From Hawksworthiomyces lignivorus (taxonomy: Eukaryota > Ascomycota > Sordariomycetes > Ophiostomatales > Ophiostomataceae): a DNA stretch of 64,000 nt. The stretch covers positions 310,001 through 374,000 of the forward strand of contig NTMA01000002.1 in assembly GCA_002917075.1 (NCBI GenBank), written 5' to 3'. Under the pieces are notes generated by a model, which saw only the letters and a program-made list of their open reading frames with translations, was not told the origin of the DNA and ran no database searches. A program made the translations under genes and the position numbers. Positions 54,463-64,000 of this stretch are shown here, piece by piece. The number at the start of each line of letters is the position of its first letter. The first letter of the stretch is position 1.

Positions 54463-57400
54463 ATGGCTGAGGCCCTGCTGCCCTTGGCTGCGGCCGTTGT
54501 CGCCGCCTCAGCCGTCGACGGCGGCAGCGGGCTCTCCCCAGACACGGCTGCGTTCGACAACGCCAGCATGTGGCATAACTTCACCGTGTGGACGGCACAG
54601 CATCTGGCCTTTCTGAACATGACGCGGATCACGCCTTCGCTGGATGACCTCGTCTGGGCCGGGCCGCGGATGGTCAAGAAGCTGGGTCGCCTGGGCTCTT
54701 TCATCTCCTTTCCCGATGCTATTGATGGCTTCAATGGCTTTGGTGTTGGCCAGCGCGTGATCCCCGCCGCAACCGATGCTGCCGGCAACGCCATCTTCCA
54801 AGGTGCTGCCTCTGTGCCGCCTTCTGCCGCCTTTGCGACCGCTGCGGCTGCCGGAGCTGCCAGGGCTGCCGGCGGTGCGGGTGCCGCTGCTGAGCAAGAC
54901 TTTGCGGCAACACTCGCTGCGTCGGCGTCGAGGTTTTCTCTCGAGAGCGCCCGGGGCCTCGGCAGCCTCTTCAGCTATGCTACGAGCAAGTGGGCTCTCT
55001 GCTGCATTGCTACCGCCGTAATCCTCAATCGAACCTACATCTTTGCTGCAACGCGCCGCCGCGTCCGGCTCCGCTGGCCTATTCGGCTTCTCCTGCGAAG
55101 CTTACCGATTATCCTGTTTCTGATGCAAGCACGCCGGCTGCTTCAGTCCATACAATGCCAGACCTCGCCCGACTTTGCAGAGCTGCGCTGGGGGAACTCC
55201 TCGAAGCAGTCTGATCTCATGTTTTCAGAGACAAGCACCTTTTTGCACGGCTTAAGCTCGCACCTGCTGCTCAGCCCCACCGACGAGGTCTCCTGCCGTG
55301 CTGTGCGAATGGTACCGAGCGAGCGCTATGCACCCACCTCGGATTTGCGTGGCTCGCTTTCGCTCCTCTGGCCGCTCTTCATCACCTTCTGTGTCAGCAG
55401 TTTCGTCGAGACTTTGTCCTGTGCTGTCCAGGGCCGGCCGGTAGCTGCCGAAACCGGTATGACCGTGTTTGAGCACTCGCTGGCTTTTGCCGAGGCAGAC
55501 GCCGCCATCAGCAACCAGCTTGGCTGGGGTTCGTTTGCGGCTCCGGCTACCTCAGCGTCGCGCTCCTCGGCGGTGGCCAGCTCTTCCACGCTGGCTGCGG
55601 TCATTGCGGCCGCAACCAATGCCGCAACCGCGAACTTCGACGGCGGCTCAGCAAGCGGCGGCACCATCGCAATGACACGGTCTGCGATCCTTGGAAGGGT
55701 GAACACGCCACCTGAAGTGCTGCTTCTGGCATTTTTGTCTGCAATGAGCCACGTCACGAGCCATGTCCTCGGCGTCCTTAACCTTCAGTCGCGATTCCGC
55801 CTGATAAGCACCGGCTTCTGGGCCCTCTGCTTCATGGGCAGCATTGTCTACAGCGCTCTTACATTTTCACTTGACGATCCTTCTGGACAGAGCCTCCTTC
55901 GCTTCCCCACCGTGTCTATCGTTGGATTCATTCCCCATATGCTTGTCCTAGCTGGCATATTCGTTTGTTGCTTTATCTATGGCCTCGCACTTTTGCTTTC
56001 TGCTGCGTCTCAGGAACCCGATATTTTTGGTGGTGGCAACGAACGATTGTCTTTCCGGGAGCGCCTACTACAGGCTCACGCAAATATGCAGGCTAATTTA
56101 CCCATGGGCAATGTCCGCGTCAGCATGGAGATGGACTTTTATACTGCTCTGCTTCGCGCTGGCTTCGATGCCATTACGATGGCAAGCGAGGCCGTGTACC
56201 TAAATGAAGACCGCCGCGTCAGCCTTCGGGCTCACACCTGGCTAGAAGACGAGAGATACAACGAGCTTCAGGAGCTGCGCCTGAGGTCCTTGGGATCAGA
56301 CCTACCAGGGTCACGCTTTGATGCGGTTGGCGCAACCGGATTGGTTCCAGTCTCCGGCAGCAAGCGTGGTGTGTATACTACGGGGTACTCTCGTGAGCGA
56401 GCGGCCCAAAAGGCGTCTGCAGGGAAGTCTGGTGAACGGATTCGACCAATCCGGACCGGAATCGGCGCATCTGAGAGGAGTGGACGCTGGCTCATGGCTG
56501 TTGAGTACCTCATTCACGTCGGCAAGCTTGTCTTGACTTTTGCTATTGTGTACGTCTTTCGGTTGTTAGCCTGGGTGGGTTTGCGAAACCAGCCGCGCTG
56601 GCTCCAACGATTGGTGCAGCGTCGTAAAGCTGGCCGCACCGCGGGCGATGACCAGCCAGAGAATGATCTCAGCCCGGCCGAGGACGAACCGTCCAGCGAG
56701 TGGTTTGTTTCCAAAACCGGCAGCGTTCCGATCCAGCGTAGCGGTCAGATCGACGTGGAGCACGAAGTGCGCCGCCGCTTTGCTGCGTCTCGAGACTTGT
56801 CAAGGACGTCGCCTCAGGAAGAGCGCGAAATCGACAACAAACTCTACCACTGGTGGCTGAAGGGCGGCTGGTGGGGAGAAGTAGATACGAGCGGCGACTA
56901 TGAGCCTAGCATTGCTGCCGATGATGATATCTCGAGTGTTATTTCTGTGTTCGATACGGGTATTAGTGAATCGGAGTGGGAGTCGGCTGATGAAGATGAC
57001 GATTCCAGTAATTATTATGACAATGCGGAGGGCGAAAGTGACGGCCAGCGGACGCCAACGCAGCACTCGCCTTGGATATCTCGAGAGAGCACTCCTGTGC
57101 ATGACATTCCAATGCAGATGCCTGATCTGGCCCGGCTGCTAGATCCGCGCAGTCCCGAAGAGCGGGCAGAGGCGCAGGCCCTCGCAGCACATTTAAACAG
57201 TGACGGGATTCTCACTCGATCTGCCTTTGCTCGCTTCCGCCAGCGCCAGCGCGCTGAGCTGCTCGCCACGTCCAGATTCAGCGGCGGCGGCGCACGGCGC
57301 ATGGCAAATTTCAGACCTGGTGCGCGGCTCTCGCCCGACGAAGAGGCCCAGCTGCTGGAGCAGATATTACTCTCTCGCCGCGCTGCGATGAACGCGGATG

Positions 57401-57639
57401 GAGAGTTCGGTGCAGAGAATGAAGCTGGGTCCTCGTGGGCCACCGGAGCCGCCGGCCTAGGTCCGGACGGACCGCAGTGCGTCGTCTGCCAGAGCGCCCC
57501 ACGGACAATTATCGTTTGGCCATGCCGGTGTCTTAGCTTGTGCGATGACTGCCGGGTTTCTCTGGCGATGAACAACTTTGACAAATGCGTGTGCTGCCGA
57601 CGAGAGGTTGTCAGCTTCAGTCGCATCTATGTGCCTTGA
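54463..57639 (+). CDS. Multi-pass membrane RING protein, Asi1/Asi3-like E3 ligase
   Basis: Single frame of 1058 residues. About seven hydrophobic segments are visible, among them WALCCIATAVILN, LLLRSLPIILFLM, LLWPLFITFCVSSFVE, VLLLAFLSAMSH, STGFWALCFMGSIVYSA, MLVLAGIFVCCFIYGLALLL and KLVLTFAIVYVFRLLAWVG. The C-terminal 53 residues carry a RING: C1006-x2-C1009, C1021-x-C1023, C1027-x2-C1030, C1042-x2-C1045, so Cys replaces the usual His. Before it lies an acidic, disordered stretch. Yeast Asi1/Asi3 have the same layout (several membrane helices, RING at the extreme C-terminus) and degrade misplaced proteins at the inner nuclear membrane; that role is inferred. Potential N-glycosylation sites (NAS, NFT, NMT) lie in the N-terminal 60 residues. 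No introns. Confidence 0.75.
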   Translation: MAEALLPLAAAVVAASAVDGGSGLSPDTAAFDNASMWHNFTVWTAQHLAFLNMTRITPSLDDLVWAGPRMVKKLGRLGSFISFPDAIDGFNGFGVGQRVIPAATDAAGNAIFQGAASVPPSAAFATAAAAGAARAAGGAGAAAEQDFAATLAASASRFSLESARGLGSLFSYATSKWALCCIATAVILNRTYIFAATRRRVRLRWPIRLLLRSLPIILFLMQARRLLQSIQCQTSPDFAELRWGNSSKQSDLMFSETSTFLHGLSSHLLLSPTDEVSCRAVRMVPSERYAPTSDLRGSLSLLWPLFITFCVSSFVETLSCAVQGRPVAAETGMTVFEHSLAFAEADAAISNQLGWGSFAAPATSASRSSAVASSSTLAAVIAAATNAATANFDGGSASGGTIAMTRSAILGRVNTPPEVLLLAFLSAMSHVTSHVLGVLNLQSRFRLISTGFWALCFMGSIVYSALTFSLDDPSGQSLLRFPTVSIVGFIPHMLVLAGIFVCCFIYGLALLLSAASQEPDIFGGGNERLSFRERLLQAHANMQANLPMGNVRVSMEMDFYTALLRAGFDAITMASEAVYLNEDRRVSLRAHTWLEDERYNELQELRLRSLGSDLPGSRFDAVGATGLVPVSGSKRGVYTTGYSRERAAQKASAGKSGERIRPIRTGIGASERSGRWLMAVEYLIHVGKLVLTFAIVYVFRLLAWVGLRNQPRWLQRLVQRRKAGRTAGDDQPENDLSPAEDEPSSEWFVSKTGSVPIQRSGQIDVEHEVRRRFAASRDLSRTSPQEEREIDNKLYHWWLKGGWWGEVDTSGDYEPSIAADDDISSVISVFDTGISESEWESADEDDDSSNYYDNAEGESDGQRTPTQHSPWISRESTPVHDIPMQMPDLARLLDPRSPEERAEAQALAAHLNSDGILTRSAFARFRQRQRAELLATSRFSGGGARRMANFRPGARLSPDEEAQLLEQILLSRRAAMNADGEFGAENEAGSSWATGAAGLGPDGPQCVVCQSAPRTIIVWPCRCLSLCDDCRVSLAMNNFDKCVCCRREVVSFSRIYVP

Positions 57640-58035
57640 GGATTTTTATGCTCTAGACCATTTCATTTTTGCGCAATCATTTATTTCCTCTTGTTGAAAT
57701 ACTACGGCGTTGTATCTAGCTTTTCGTATTCTACATGCACATTACACTATACATCTACTCTTCAATTTCTGTTATTTAGATGCAGCCGCTTGTTGCGAGC
57801 AGCGATTTACATTTCATTCAAGACTTCTACAATTGTGAAATCCGTTGATCATGCCGTAAAGGAATGATACATCGCCTTGTTAGGGCACTCATATACGCCT
57901 CATTATACTTCACGCACGCATTCTTCTACAACTCCCAAGAGCAGTGTGCAGAACAAACACAATATGATATAGAGTTCAAAATTTAGAGCGTCGTAACAGG
58001 GTATCATTTCTATATGTGATAGATCACATGCAATT
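57640..58035. other. Convergent intergenic region
   Basis: AT-rich 3' ends of the RING gene and Sen34; no gene seen. Confidence 0.6.
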
Positions 58036-59394
58036 CTAGATCGCCGCCCATTCGAGGGTGAATGTGCGCACGCCATCGTTCTCGCAGCTTCCTCCCGCCG
58101 CGCCGTCTGTAGCCTCTGCCTCCTCTTTTGGCCCCGGCGGCTGCGCTCCGCCAATAAGGAGCCCCTTCTTCACGCCAGTTGCTAGACGCCCGCCACTAGC
58201 AAGATCGAGCAGCGGGATGGGCTCGTCCCAGCCATAGCCCGTCGCCATAAAGTGCGCGTGGTAGCGGAAGGGGTCGCCGGGGTAGACGCTCAGATCTGCG
58301 CCGAAGCGCAGGCCGGGCGTGGTGTAGTAGCCGCGCTCGGCCAGGTGGGCGCGCAGCGCCGAGGCCGAGGACCAGGGCAGAGAAGACGGCACGCCCAGCG
58401 GCGACGGCGACGCACCGTCTTCGACAACAACCTCGGCCCCGCTGCCATCTCCGCCGCGAACGCCCACCAGTCCTTCAGACGTGGTGGGCGTGATGTGGAC
58501 CAGGGACTGCTGCTGCTGCCGCTTGCCAGCTGGCACCTCGCCCGACTGATCTCGCGTTGCTTCTTCTGGCTGTCTCGCCATCTGCTCTTTGTCTTTCTTC
58601 CGATCGTCTGTCCGATCGTCAAAAAGCAGCAAGTCGGCTTCCTGCGAAGGCGGCGCTTGCCCTTCTGACCAATGGATTGTTGTCATCTCAAGATCGGCAT
58701 GGGGTTCACTCGAGGCAGCGTTTACGTCTGTTGCAGCTGCTGGCTCTGGTCTTTTGGGATCTTCTTCTACGGGTGTGGCATTCTCCGCAGACTGCTGCTG
58801 GGGCTTGCCTGCCTTGCCGCCACCAACACCGGCACCGCCGCTCCTGCTGCGCTGCTTCTTCTCCTTCTTGGCCGCCATCTTGGCCCGCGCCTCCGCGCCG
58901 CGCCGGCCGCGCTCGGCCGCCATGGCGTCCTCGGCCACCTGGGCGGCGCGCCGCTGGCGCAGGACGCAGTCGGCGTAGGCGCGGCGGGCGGCAGCAGCAG
59001 CACCCGAAGCGCTCGCAGGCAGCAGGGCGGCGAGGTGGGCGGCGCGGTCATCGGCGACGTAGGCGACGCGGCGGTCGAGGACGAGCCAGCGCACCTCGTC
59101 CGGGGCCAGCTCCAGCGGCAGGCTGCTGAAGACGCTCTGGTTGGGGGCCTGGGGCGTGATGCCGACGAGCACGGCGCACATGCTCTGCTCGCGGCGCAGG
59201 CGCGCCACGTCGACCACGTCAAAGACCAGGTAGCGGCCGCCCATCTTGGAGATGCGGATCTTGCCAGACAGCGGCGATGAAGACGACGTCGCGCCAGCAG
59301 AATCGATCGCTTCAAGTCCAGTCGCAGCAGTTGCCATTTCTGCCCTTGCTCCCGCATCGACCTGCAAGGAGACGGCCGTCGACAACGAATCCAT
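58036..59394 (-). CDS. SEN34: tRNA-splicing endonuclease subunit Sen34
   Basis: Catalytic subunit that cuts the 3' splice site of intron-containing tRNAs. Single exon, 452 residues from ATG 59394. The N-terminal domain shows KIRISKMGGRYLVFDV and RWLVLDRRVAYV. A long disordered, charged, Ala/Gln-rich middle follows (about residues 150-345). The C-terminal nuclease fold has HLAERGYYTTPGLRFG, then LSVYPGDPFRYHAHFMATG, and GVKKGLLIGG; the catalytic Tyr, His and Lys triad is thus present in order. The second Met (residue 20) is an alternative start. It is transcribed in the same direction as Elp4, which lies upstream of it. Confidence 0.92.
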   Translation of the reverse strand: MDSLSTAVSLQVDAGARAEMATAATGLEAIDSAGATSSSSPLSGKIRISKMGGRYLVFDVVDVARLRREQSMCAVLVGITPQAPNQSVFSSLPLELAPDEVRWLVLDRRVAYVADDRAAHLAALLPASASGAAAAARRAYADCVLRQRRAAQVAEDAMAAERGRRGAEARAKMAAKKEKKQRSRSGGAGVGGGKAGKPQQQSAENATPVEEDPKRPEPAAATDVNAASSEPHADLEMTTIHWSEGQAPPSQEADLLLFDDRTDDRKKDKEQMARQPEEATRDQSGEVPAGKRQQQQSLVHITPTTSEGLVGVRGGDGSGAEVVVEDGASPSPLGVPSSLPWSSASALRAHLAERGYYTTPGLRFGADLSVYPGDPFRYHAHFMATGYGWDEPIPLLDLASGGRLATGVKKGLLIGGAQPPGPKEEAEATDGAAGGSCENDGVRTFTLEWAAI

Positions 59395-59907
59395 CGTGCA
59401 TCGGGGTCTCTCGGCACGTCCTGTCTCAGGCGTGCTCGAATCTAGTTCGGTTCAAAATATCCTGTTAGCGGATTCTTTGACGTCCCAACGAACTATGGGC
59501 CTCAAAATGAAAAAAAGTGAAGCAAAACAAGTACAACAAAAGCCAGTCATAATATCTCTTTTTTATTTGTTATTTTTTCAGCATAAATATGCTCAGGGGA
59601 TTGACAGATTATTAAACATAGTGTAATCATAGAGGCTTTTTGTACAAGGGAAAGTAGAGGCATATGAATAGGGGTCAACTTACTTTTGCGTTAGACGTTG
59701 CTAAAGAGAAAAGAGAAAAGGAAGAAGGAGAAAAGAGAGAGGAGAAGAGAAATGCCCGAGAGCTTTGTATGGAGTCGTTGAATTTTTTGGAGCACCACAC
59801 AAATTTTTAGTGGTCCCCACAATTTACTGATTGTGATGCTTTGTGGCAGAATTAGGAAAGCGGTGAAGCTTTATGCAGAGTACAGCTCGCCAACGCTGTC
59901 TAGCATC
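59395..59907. other. Intergenic between Elp4 and Sen34
   Basis: AT- and A-rich region; promoter side of Sen34 and 3' side of Elp4. No gene seen. Confidence 0.6.
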
Positions 59908-61503
59908 TCAAAACTCGATGTCGTCTTTGCCTTTGCTTGTGGCCGATTTTTCTTTGTGATTCTCATCTTCTACGGGCGGAAGACTGAAGGGCGTGATGAC
60001 AAGGCCCTTGGAGCTGCTCACGCTGAAGCAGAGGTTCTCCCGCAGCGACTTGCCCTGCGGACTGGCTCCGGCGCCGCCCATCTCAGAGTACACCTGCGCC
60101 TTGTGCACCTTAAACCAGCCCTGCATTTTGTCGGCGGCAGACTTGTCGCTGCTGCTCGAATTTTTGCTGCCGCTGCTGCTGCTGCTGCTGCTTGCAGTGC
60201 CAACGGTCTTGTCTATCGCTGCCGAGGGTGGACCCGGCGGCAAGGGCACCAGCTCGACGATATTGTCGCACAGCCTCTCCAGCTGGCTGACGTAGTGATT
60301 GTGGCGCTCGTAGAGTGACGTCGGCAGCGAGATCACGACAGTCAGGCGTCTGCTGTGTGCACGCATCAAATTCCGCAGGGCGACAAAGAGGGTGATCACG
60401 TAAGGGAAACTCCAGCCGTCCATGGCGTAGAGCGTCGGTGCCAGGAAGTTGGGAATGACGACGCGGTGGATTGTAGATGGTGGCGTAGACTCTAGGCTCG
60501 TTTTGAGAGCGTCCAAGAACTTTCGCAGAGGCGAGTGCACATGCTCTGGCTCGGGGGATGGTCTGAGAGGATTGGGCAGTGGGAAAGGAAGCAGGGTGCC
60601 TTTGATGTCCCCCGGAGCCAGCCGCTTCGCCAGATCGAAAGAGTGGCAGAAGGTGGGCATAGATGAGCCAGATGCTGGCGTTCCTATCAAGCGTTAGGAA
60701 CCAAGGCAATAAAGAGGAGAAGCGATATAAGATGCTCAGCATATAAATAGCGATGACGTACCTTGCGAATGTCCCCTTGCTGAAGAGGCAGGATTCGATC
60801 GTGCCGCCAAGGCCTCATATCTCCAGGCAATCTTCATTTTGTCATTTGGGTCAGAAGCAGCACGCTGCTGCGAAGAGGAAGAAGAGGAGGCCGAGGCCAG
60901 TCCAGGCAGCTCGGTCCTCCATCCCGGCCCAAAGCCCAAGATATGAACATGGTGGCCCTGCACCAGGCCCTCGGCGGCGTACGCGCGCAGGACGACGCCG
61001 GAAAAATCAGTGGTGCCCTGCTCCTCGACCAGCAGCGAGTGGCCCAGCAGGAGGCCGCCGTAGCCGGCAAGCAGCGGGTCGAGCGAGGCCGTGCCCGTGG
61101 ACGTGATGGGCCGGCCGTCAAAGGGCGAGGGCCGCGCGCCGGGGCCCAGCGGCTGCACCGGCTCGGGTCGGCGGCGCCTCTGCTTCTCCCGCTCCAGCAT
61201 GGCGCGCAGCCGCTGCTTGGCCGGCTCCAGCTCCGCCCGCTTCTGCGGCGTCAACTCCGGCCGGGAAGCGACCGGCCATCTTGGCGGGGCCAGAGGCGGC
61301 AGAGGCTGCGAGGCGCTGTCCCGCGCGGAGCGCAGAGGCAAGCTGCTCGTCATTGTCTCAGATGGCAGCGCCGAGCTGCGCTGCTGGAGAGTCCGCTCCT
61401 TTGCGCCGTCCCTATCTGCAGCAGCGCATGCTTCAGGGCGCCTTGGAGACGGTGCGCCTGAAGATGCTCCTGACAGCACAACATTTCGCTTGCGAAACGA
61501 CAT
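59908..61503 (-). CDS. ELP4: Elongator complex subunit Elp4
   Basis: RecA-like ring subunit of Elongator, which modifies wobble uridines of tRNAs. Exons on the minus strand: 61503-60762 and 60683-59908; 505 residues. The 78-nt intron has donor GTACGT and acceptor GATAG, and the phase fits. The start ATG gives MSFRKRNVVLSG, like other fungal Elp4. Landmarks: STGTASLDPLLAGYGGLLLG, SLLVEEQGTTDFSGVVLRAY, HHVHILGFGPGW, KMKIAWRYE after the ATP-fold core, TFCHSFDLAKRL, and HRVVIPNFLAPTLYAMDGWS. The N-terminal 100 residues are Ser/Arg/Pro-rich, and a Ser-rich insert (about 60140-60200) interrupts the C-terminal half. The end is acidic. Confidence 0.92.
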
Positions 61504-62376
61504 TTTTAAACGACTTCTGTTCGCTCCATGGACTTTACAGCCAGATTAACTGTTATATAAACATTCAGATTTGTAGGGAGAAGCCAAGATGAATATTTTT
61601 CTTGAGGCGGATATTATTTTTCTACTGATATACTTGCCAATGTAAGTTAAAATTTCCTCTCTTAGTGGCCAATCATGTCAACACCGCGGGGCTCGCCCTA
61701 CTGCTTACACTCGCTGTAAGATGTCCACTGAAGCTGACATTCGTGCGAAGTACTAGACATATCATCCAGCATATTCAGCTCAGAAAGAGGCTCACGAATT
61801 CCTCTTTCTCGTCATGCGAAGTTCTTTCATCAAACATGTTTTATAAATAGGTTTATATTTGGGACAACGCAGTTACACAAGCTGCTTGTCTTTGGAGCTC
61901 AGAGGGTGAGATGCCGGCTCAAGCAGAGTCTACTAATAGCCTACCAAACAGCACTTCATGAAAGACACAACTACGGCAGAAGACAGCTGAATACTTCAAA
62001 TCAACCGGTGCTCGACCTTTGAATCTTCGCTGGGTGTCTTATTTTCCTGTTTTCTACACACATAAAATTATATTTGGTATTAAATTGGCCTGACTGTGCT
62101 GGAAGTATCGCATTTCGTCAAAGACGTATCACGTGAATTGTGCCCAAACAGGAAGCCCCGCTAACAAAGAAATTCGCAGTAACAAAATAAATTTTCGAGA
62201 TGGCAGCTTTTCTTCTTACAAATAAGACTTCACTCGTTCCATAGCTCTCCCGCACGTCAGTCACTAGTCGCCTCCCGCACACCTCGCTTCACTTGTGGTC
62301 TCTCTCCTCATTACTCCTGTGCTCGATCGAGATAACTACCCTCTTCCTCCTTACTTACCCCCTCCCAACCGCAACA
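61504..62376. other. Divergent promoter region of Elp4 and Rpb8
   Basis: AT-rich; no gene seen. A short open frame at 61665-61850 has no recognisable feature. Confidence 0.6.
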
Positions 62377-62932
62377 ATGTCCGGCGCCGCAGGCGACAGC
62401 CAGCTGTTCGAAGACAGCTTCACGATCACCAATGTCGACCAGTCCAAGTACGACCGCGTAGCACGCGTCTACGCGACATCTACAGACGCGCAGACTGTCA
62501 TGAGCCTAGACATTAACATTGAGCTCTTCCCCTGCCTCGTGGGCGAGAATCTGACCGTGGTGCTGGCCACGACGCTGTCGCTCGATGGCTCGCGCGAGGA
62601 GGAGAAAGGCTGGCGGGACCTGACCAAGCCGGGCGCCGCAGGCTCCGGCGACTCGACCCTGGCCGACCTGTACGACTACGTGTGCTACGGCAAGATCTAC
62701 AAGTTTGAGGACGGCGACGACGGCCAGACAATGTACGAGAAGCCAGACATGTCCCCCAATCTTTGTTCTGCCTATTAGAGACATATATTCCTTCACCCGT
62801 GCATATTTACTAACAAACCCCTTTAGCAAGGCATACATTTCCTTTGGTGGCCTGCTCATGTCGCTGGCTGGCCCCTTCAAGAAGCTGACGCCTCTGCGGG
62901 TGGACTACACCTACCTGCTGGTGAAGAAATAA
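62377..62932 (+). CDS. RPB8: RNA polymerase I/II/III shared subunit Rpb8 (RPABC3)
   Basis: OB-fold subunit common to the three nuclear RNA polymerases, 153 residues (yeast 146). Exons: 62377-62732 and 62827-62932. The 94-nt intron has donor GTACGA, an ACTAAC branch site and acceptor TTTAG; the join gives QTIKAYISFGGLLMSLAGP, the conserved end of the family. The N-terminal part shows LFEDSFTITNVDQSKYDRVARV and MSLDINIELFPCLVGENLTVVLATTL. If the intron stays in, a stop comes 15 codons later and the conserved C-terminal strand is lost. Convergent with the Nudix gene. Confidence 0.95.
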
Positions 62933-63331
62933 AAATTGGGCAGGAGAGGAGATTTCGTTTCTTTTTGAAGTGTTATGTGCCATGGGCCTTATCCCCCCTC
63001 CCATCTGGCCATGGATCTCTTGCAGCGTGGGTATGCATTATAATTTGCGGGCGGCATGGAGGCTTTTCAGAGGACATAGAAAAACTGGAGGGCAAGGCGT
63101 TTGGCGTTGGATATTTATATGGTACAAGACGGACAAAAAAACGTTGTGAATGAAAAACAAGAGGATGAGATGAGAGGAGCCGCATTCGGCAGAAAAAAAA
63201 CAGAGAGGCGCGAACCAAGAAAGAAAGCAAGTGCAACGTAAATTCATTTTCACCATATCTTTCTCCATTTATTTTTTTGTCTTGTTTATTTCACCATTGG
63301 TTCCTCTTCGCCGGCCGTTTTTGGGCGATCC
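62933..63331. other. Convergent intergenic region
   Basis: 3' ends of Rpb8 and the Nudix gene; no gene seen. Confidence 0.6.
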
Positions 63332-64000
63332 CTATGACTTCGCGGTCGCCTCGTGCGGCCCGGGGAACGGCAGGACGCGGCGCAGGCGCTGGATGATGGC
63401 GTCGTAGTCGGGCTCGTTGTCGCGGGTGAGGACGCCGTGGCGGATGAGGAAGTCGACGAGCACGACGGCGCAGTTGGGCTTATAGAGCCCCCGGGCGAGC
63501 TGGTCGCGGACCTCGGCGGCGGAGCAGAGGCGGAAGGACTCGACTTCGCCGTCCTTGGGCGTGGGCACGACGTCAGCGGGCAGCGGCAGGTCGTAGATCC
63601 ACTCGCACTCGGGGTAGACGTAGCCCGGCTCGCCGCCCGCGCGCTCGTCCGTGATGTACACGTACGTGATCTCGCCCTGGGGCCGCGCGCGCCCCCGCAC
63701 CACCGCGTCTGCCAGCGACGCCTCCTCGTCCGCCTCGCGCACCACGCACTCGAACGGGTCCTCGCCCGTCATCAGCCCGCCCGCCACCGTGTTGTCCAGC
63801 ATCCCCGGGTACGTCGACTTGTTGGCCGCCCGCCGCGGCACCCAGATCTGCAGGCCCTCCCCCTCCTTCTTTTCGCTGCCCTCCACGTACGCCGTCAGGT
63901 GCACGCCGTACCGCACCACCCCCAGCAGCCCCGTCGCCGCCCGCTCCACGCTAAACAGCAGCACCCCGTTGCGGCCGTACACGGGCCACGGCTCGTCGCG
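63332..64000 (-). CDS. Nudix hydrolase with DUF4743-type N-terminus, 5' end outside the window
   Basis: The frame is open from base 64000 down to the stop at 63332, about 222 residues; the N-terminal DUF4743 domain continues beyond the window. The Nudix box reads G-x5-E-x7-READEEAS (in GGLMTGEDPFECVVREADEEAS, split here as GGLMTGEDPFE and CVVREADEEAS), close to the consensus but with Ser for the final Gly. Flanking segments RRAANKSTYPGMLDNTVAGG, EWIYDLPLPADVVP and GEVESFRLCSAAEV are typical of the group of fungal and plant proteins (yeast YJR142W, Arabidopsis Nudix 20/24) annotated as thiamin pyrophosphokinase-related; members hydrolyse damaged thiamin diphosphates. A role in clearing damaged cofactor is therefore likely but inferred. 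Confidence 0.87.
   Translation of the reverse strand, partial: RDEPWPVYGRNGVLLFSVERAATGLLGVVRYGVHLTAYVEGSEKKEGEGLQIWVPRRAANKSTYPGMLDNTVAGGLMTGEDPFECVVREADEEASLADAVVRGRARPQGEITYVYITDERAGGEPGYVYPECEWIYDLPLPADVVPTPKDGEVESFRLCSAAEVRDQLARGLYKPNCAVVLVDFLIRHGVLTRDNEPDYDAIIQRLRRVLPFPGPHEATAKS

Noticed and set aside
62733..62826. Read-through version of Rpb8 ending at about 62778
   Set aside because: The splice version restores the conserved family C-terminus; the read-through is an intron-retention product at most.
1..64000. A secondary-metabolite cluster, transposon, CRISPR array or defence island
   Set aside because: No synthase, transposase, terminal repeats or spaced repeats were seen; the genes are mostly housekeeping.

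Overview
This window is nuclear DNA of a filamentous ascomycete. Genes are interrupted by short introns (mostly 50-120 nt, GT-AG, one GC-AG) with CTAAC/CTGAC-like branch sites. Coding regions are very GC-rich at third positions. Intergenic stretches of 0.4-4.4 kb are visibly AT-richer. Gene content (xanA-type xanthine dioxygenase, a HET-domain relic, Anp1/Mnn9-family mannosyltransferase) points to Pezizomycotina, probably Sordariomycetes; Hypocreales is a guess from overall flavour. Intron models were built by hand from splice motifs, reading phase and family knowledge; no alignments or searches were run.

Layout. 0-2.5 kb: 3' part of a multi-module polysaccharide deacetylase (+). 3.8-5.1 kb: broken HET-domain gene (-). 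6.8-7.9 kb: catalase-related peroxidase (+) with a GC-AG intron. 9.6-10.9 kb: Ser/Arg-rich protein (+). 11.6-14.4 kb: Trs85/TRAPPC8 (+). 16.1-17.5 kb: xanthine dioxygenase (+) behind a likely purine-induction/nitrogen promoter. 18.2-22.2 kb: Fig4 lipid phosphatase (+). 22.2-24.3 kb: Tti2 (-). 24.8-25.8 kb: exosome Mtr3 (-). 29.1-31.3 kb: Anp1 mannosyltransferase (+). 33.2-38.9 kb: Gea/GBF1 Arf-GEF (+). 39.5-40.5 kb: U1A/U2B''-like snRNP protein (+). 40.9-42.1 kb: V-ATPase subunit D (-) with two microexons. 43.1-45.8 kb: Syf1 (+). 46.5-47.0 kb: 100-residue protein of unknown function (-). 51.4-53.2 kb: CCA tRNA nucleotidyltransferase (+). 54.5-57.6 kb: Asi-like multi-pass RING protein (+). 58.0-59.4 kb: Sen34 (-). 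59.9-61.5 kb: Elp4 (-). 62.4-62.9 kb: Rpb8 (+). 63.3 kb to the end: DUF4743/Nudix hydrolase (-), 5' end outside the window.

Most genes are conserved housekeeping functions: membrane traffic (Trs85, Gea, Fig4, V-ATPase D, Anp1), RNA work (Mtr3, U2B'', Syf1, Cca1, Sen34, Elp4, Rpb8) and kinase assembly (Tti2). They are not an operon-like pathway. The accessory part is the first 8 kb (cell-wall deacetylase, HET relic, small peroxidase). I see no mobile element, CRISPR array, rRNA or confident tRNA. I do not see an obviously new multi-gene system. The points most worth checking are the UaY/AreA-like composite site before xanA, the 10- and 11-nt exons of the V-ATPase D gene, a 9-mer repeated in five intergenic places, the HET relic, and the triplicated module of the deacetylase.
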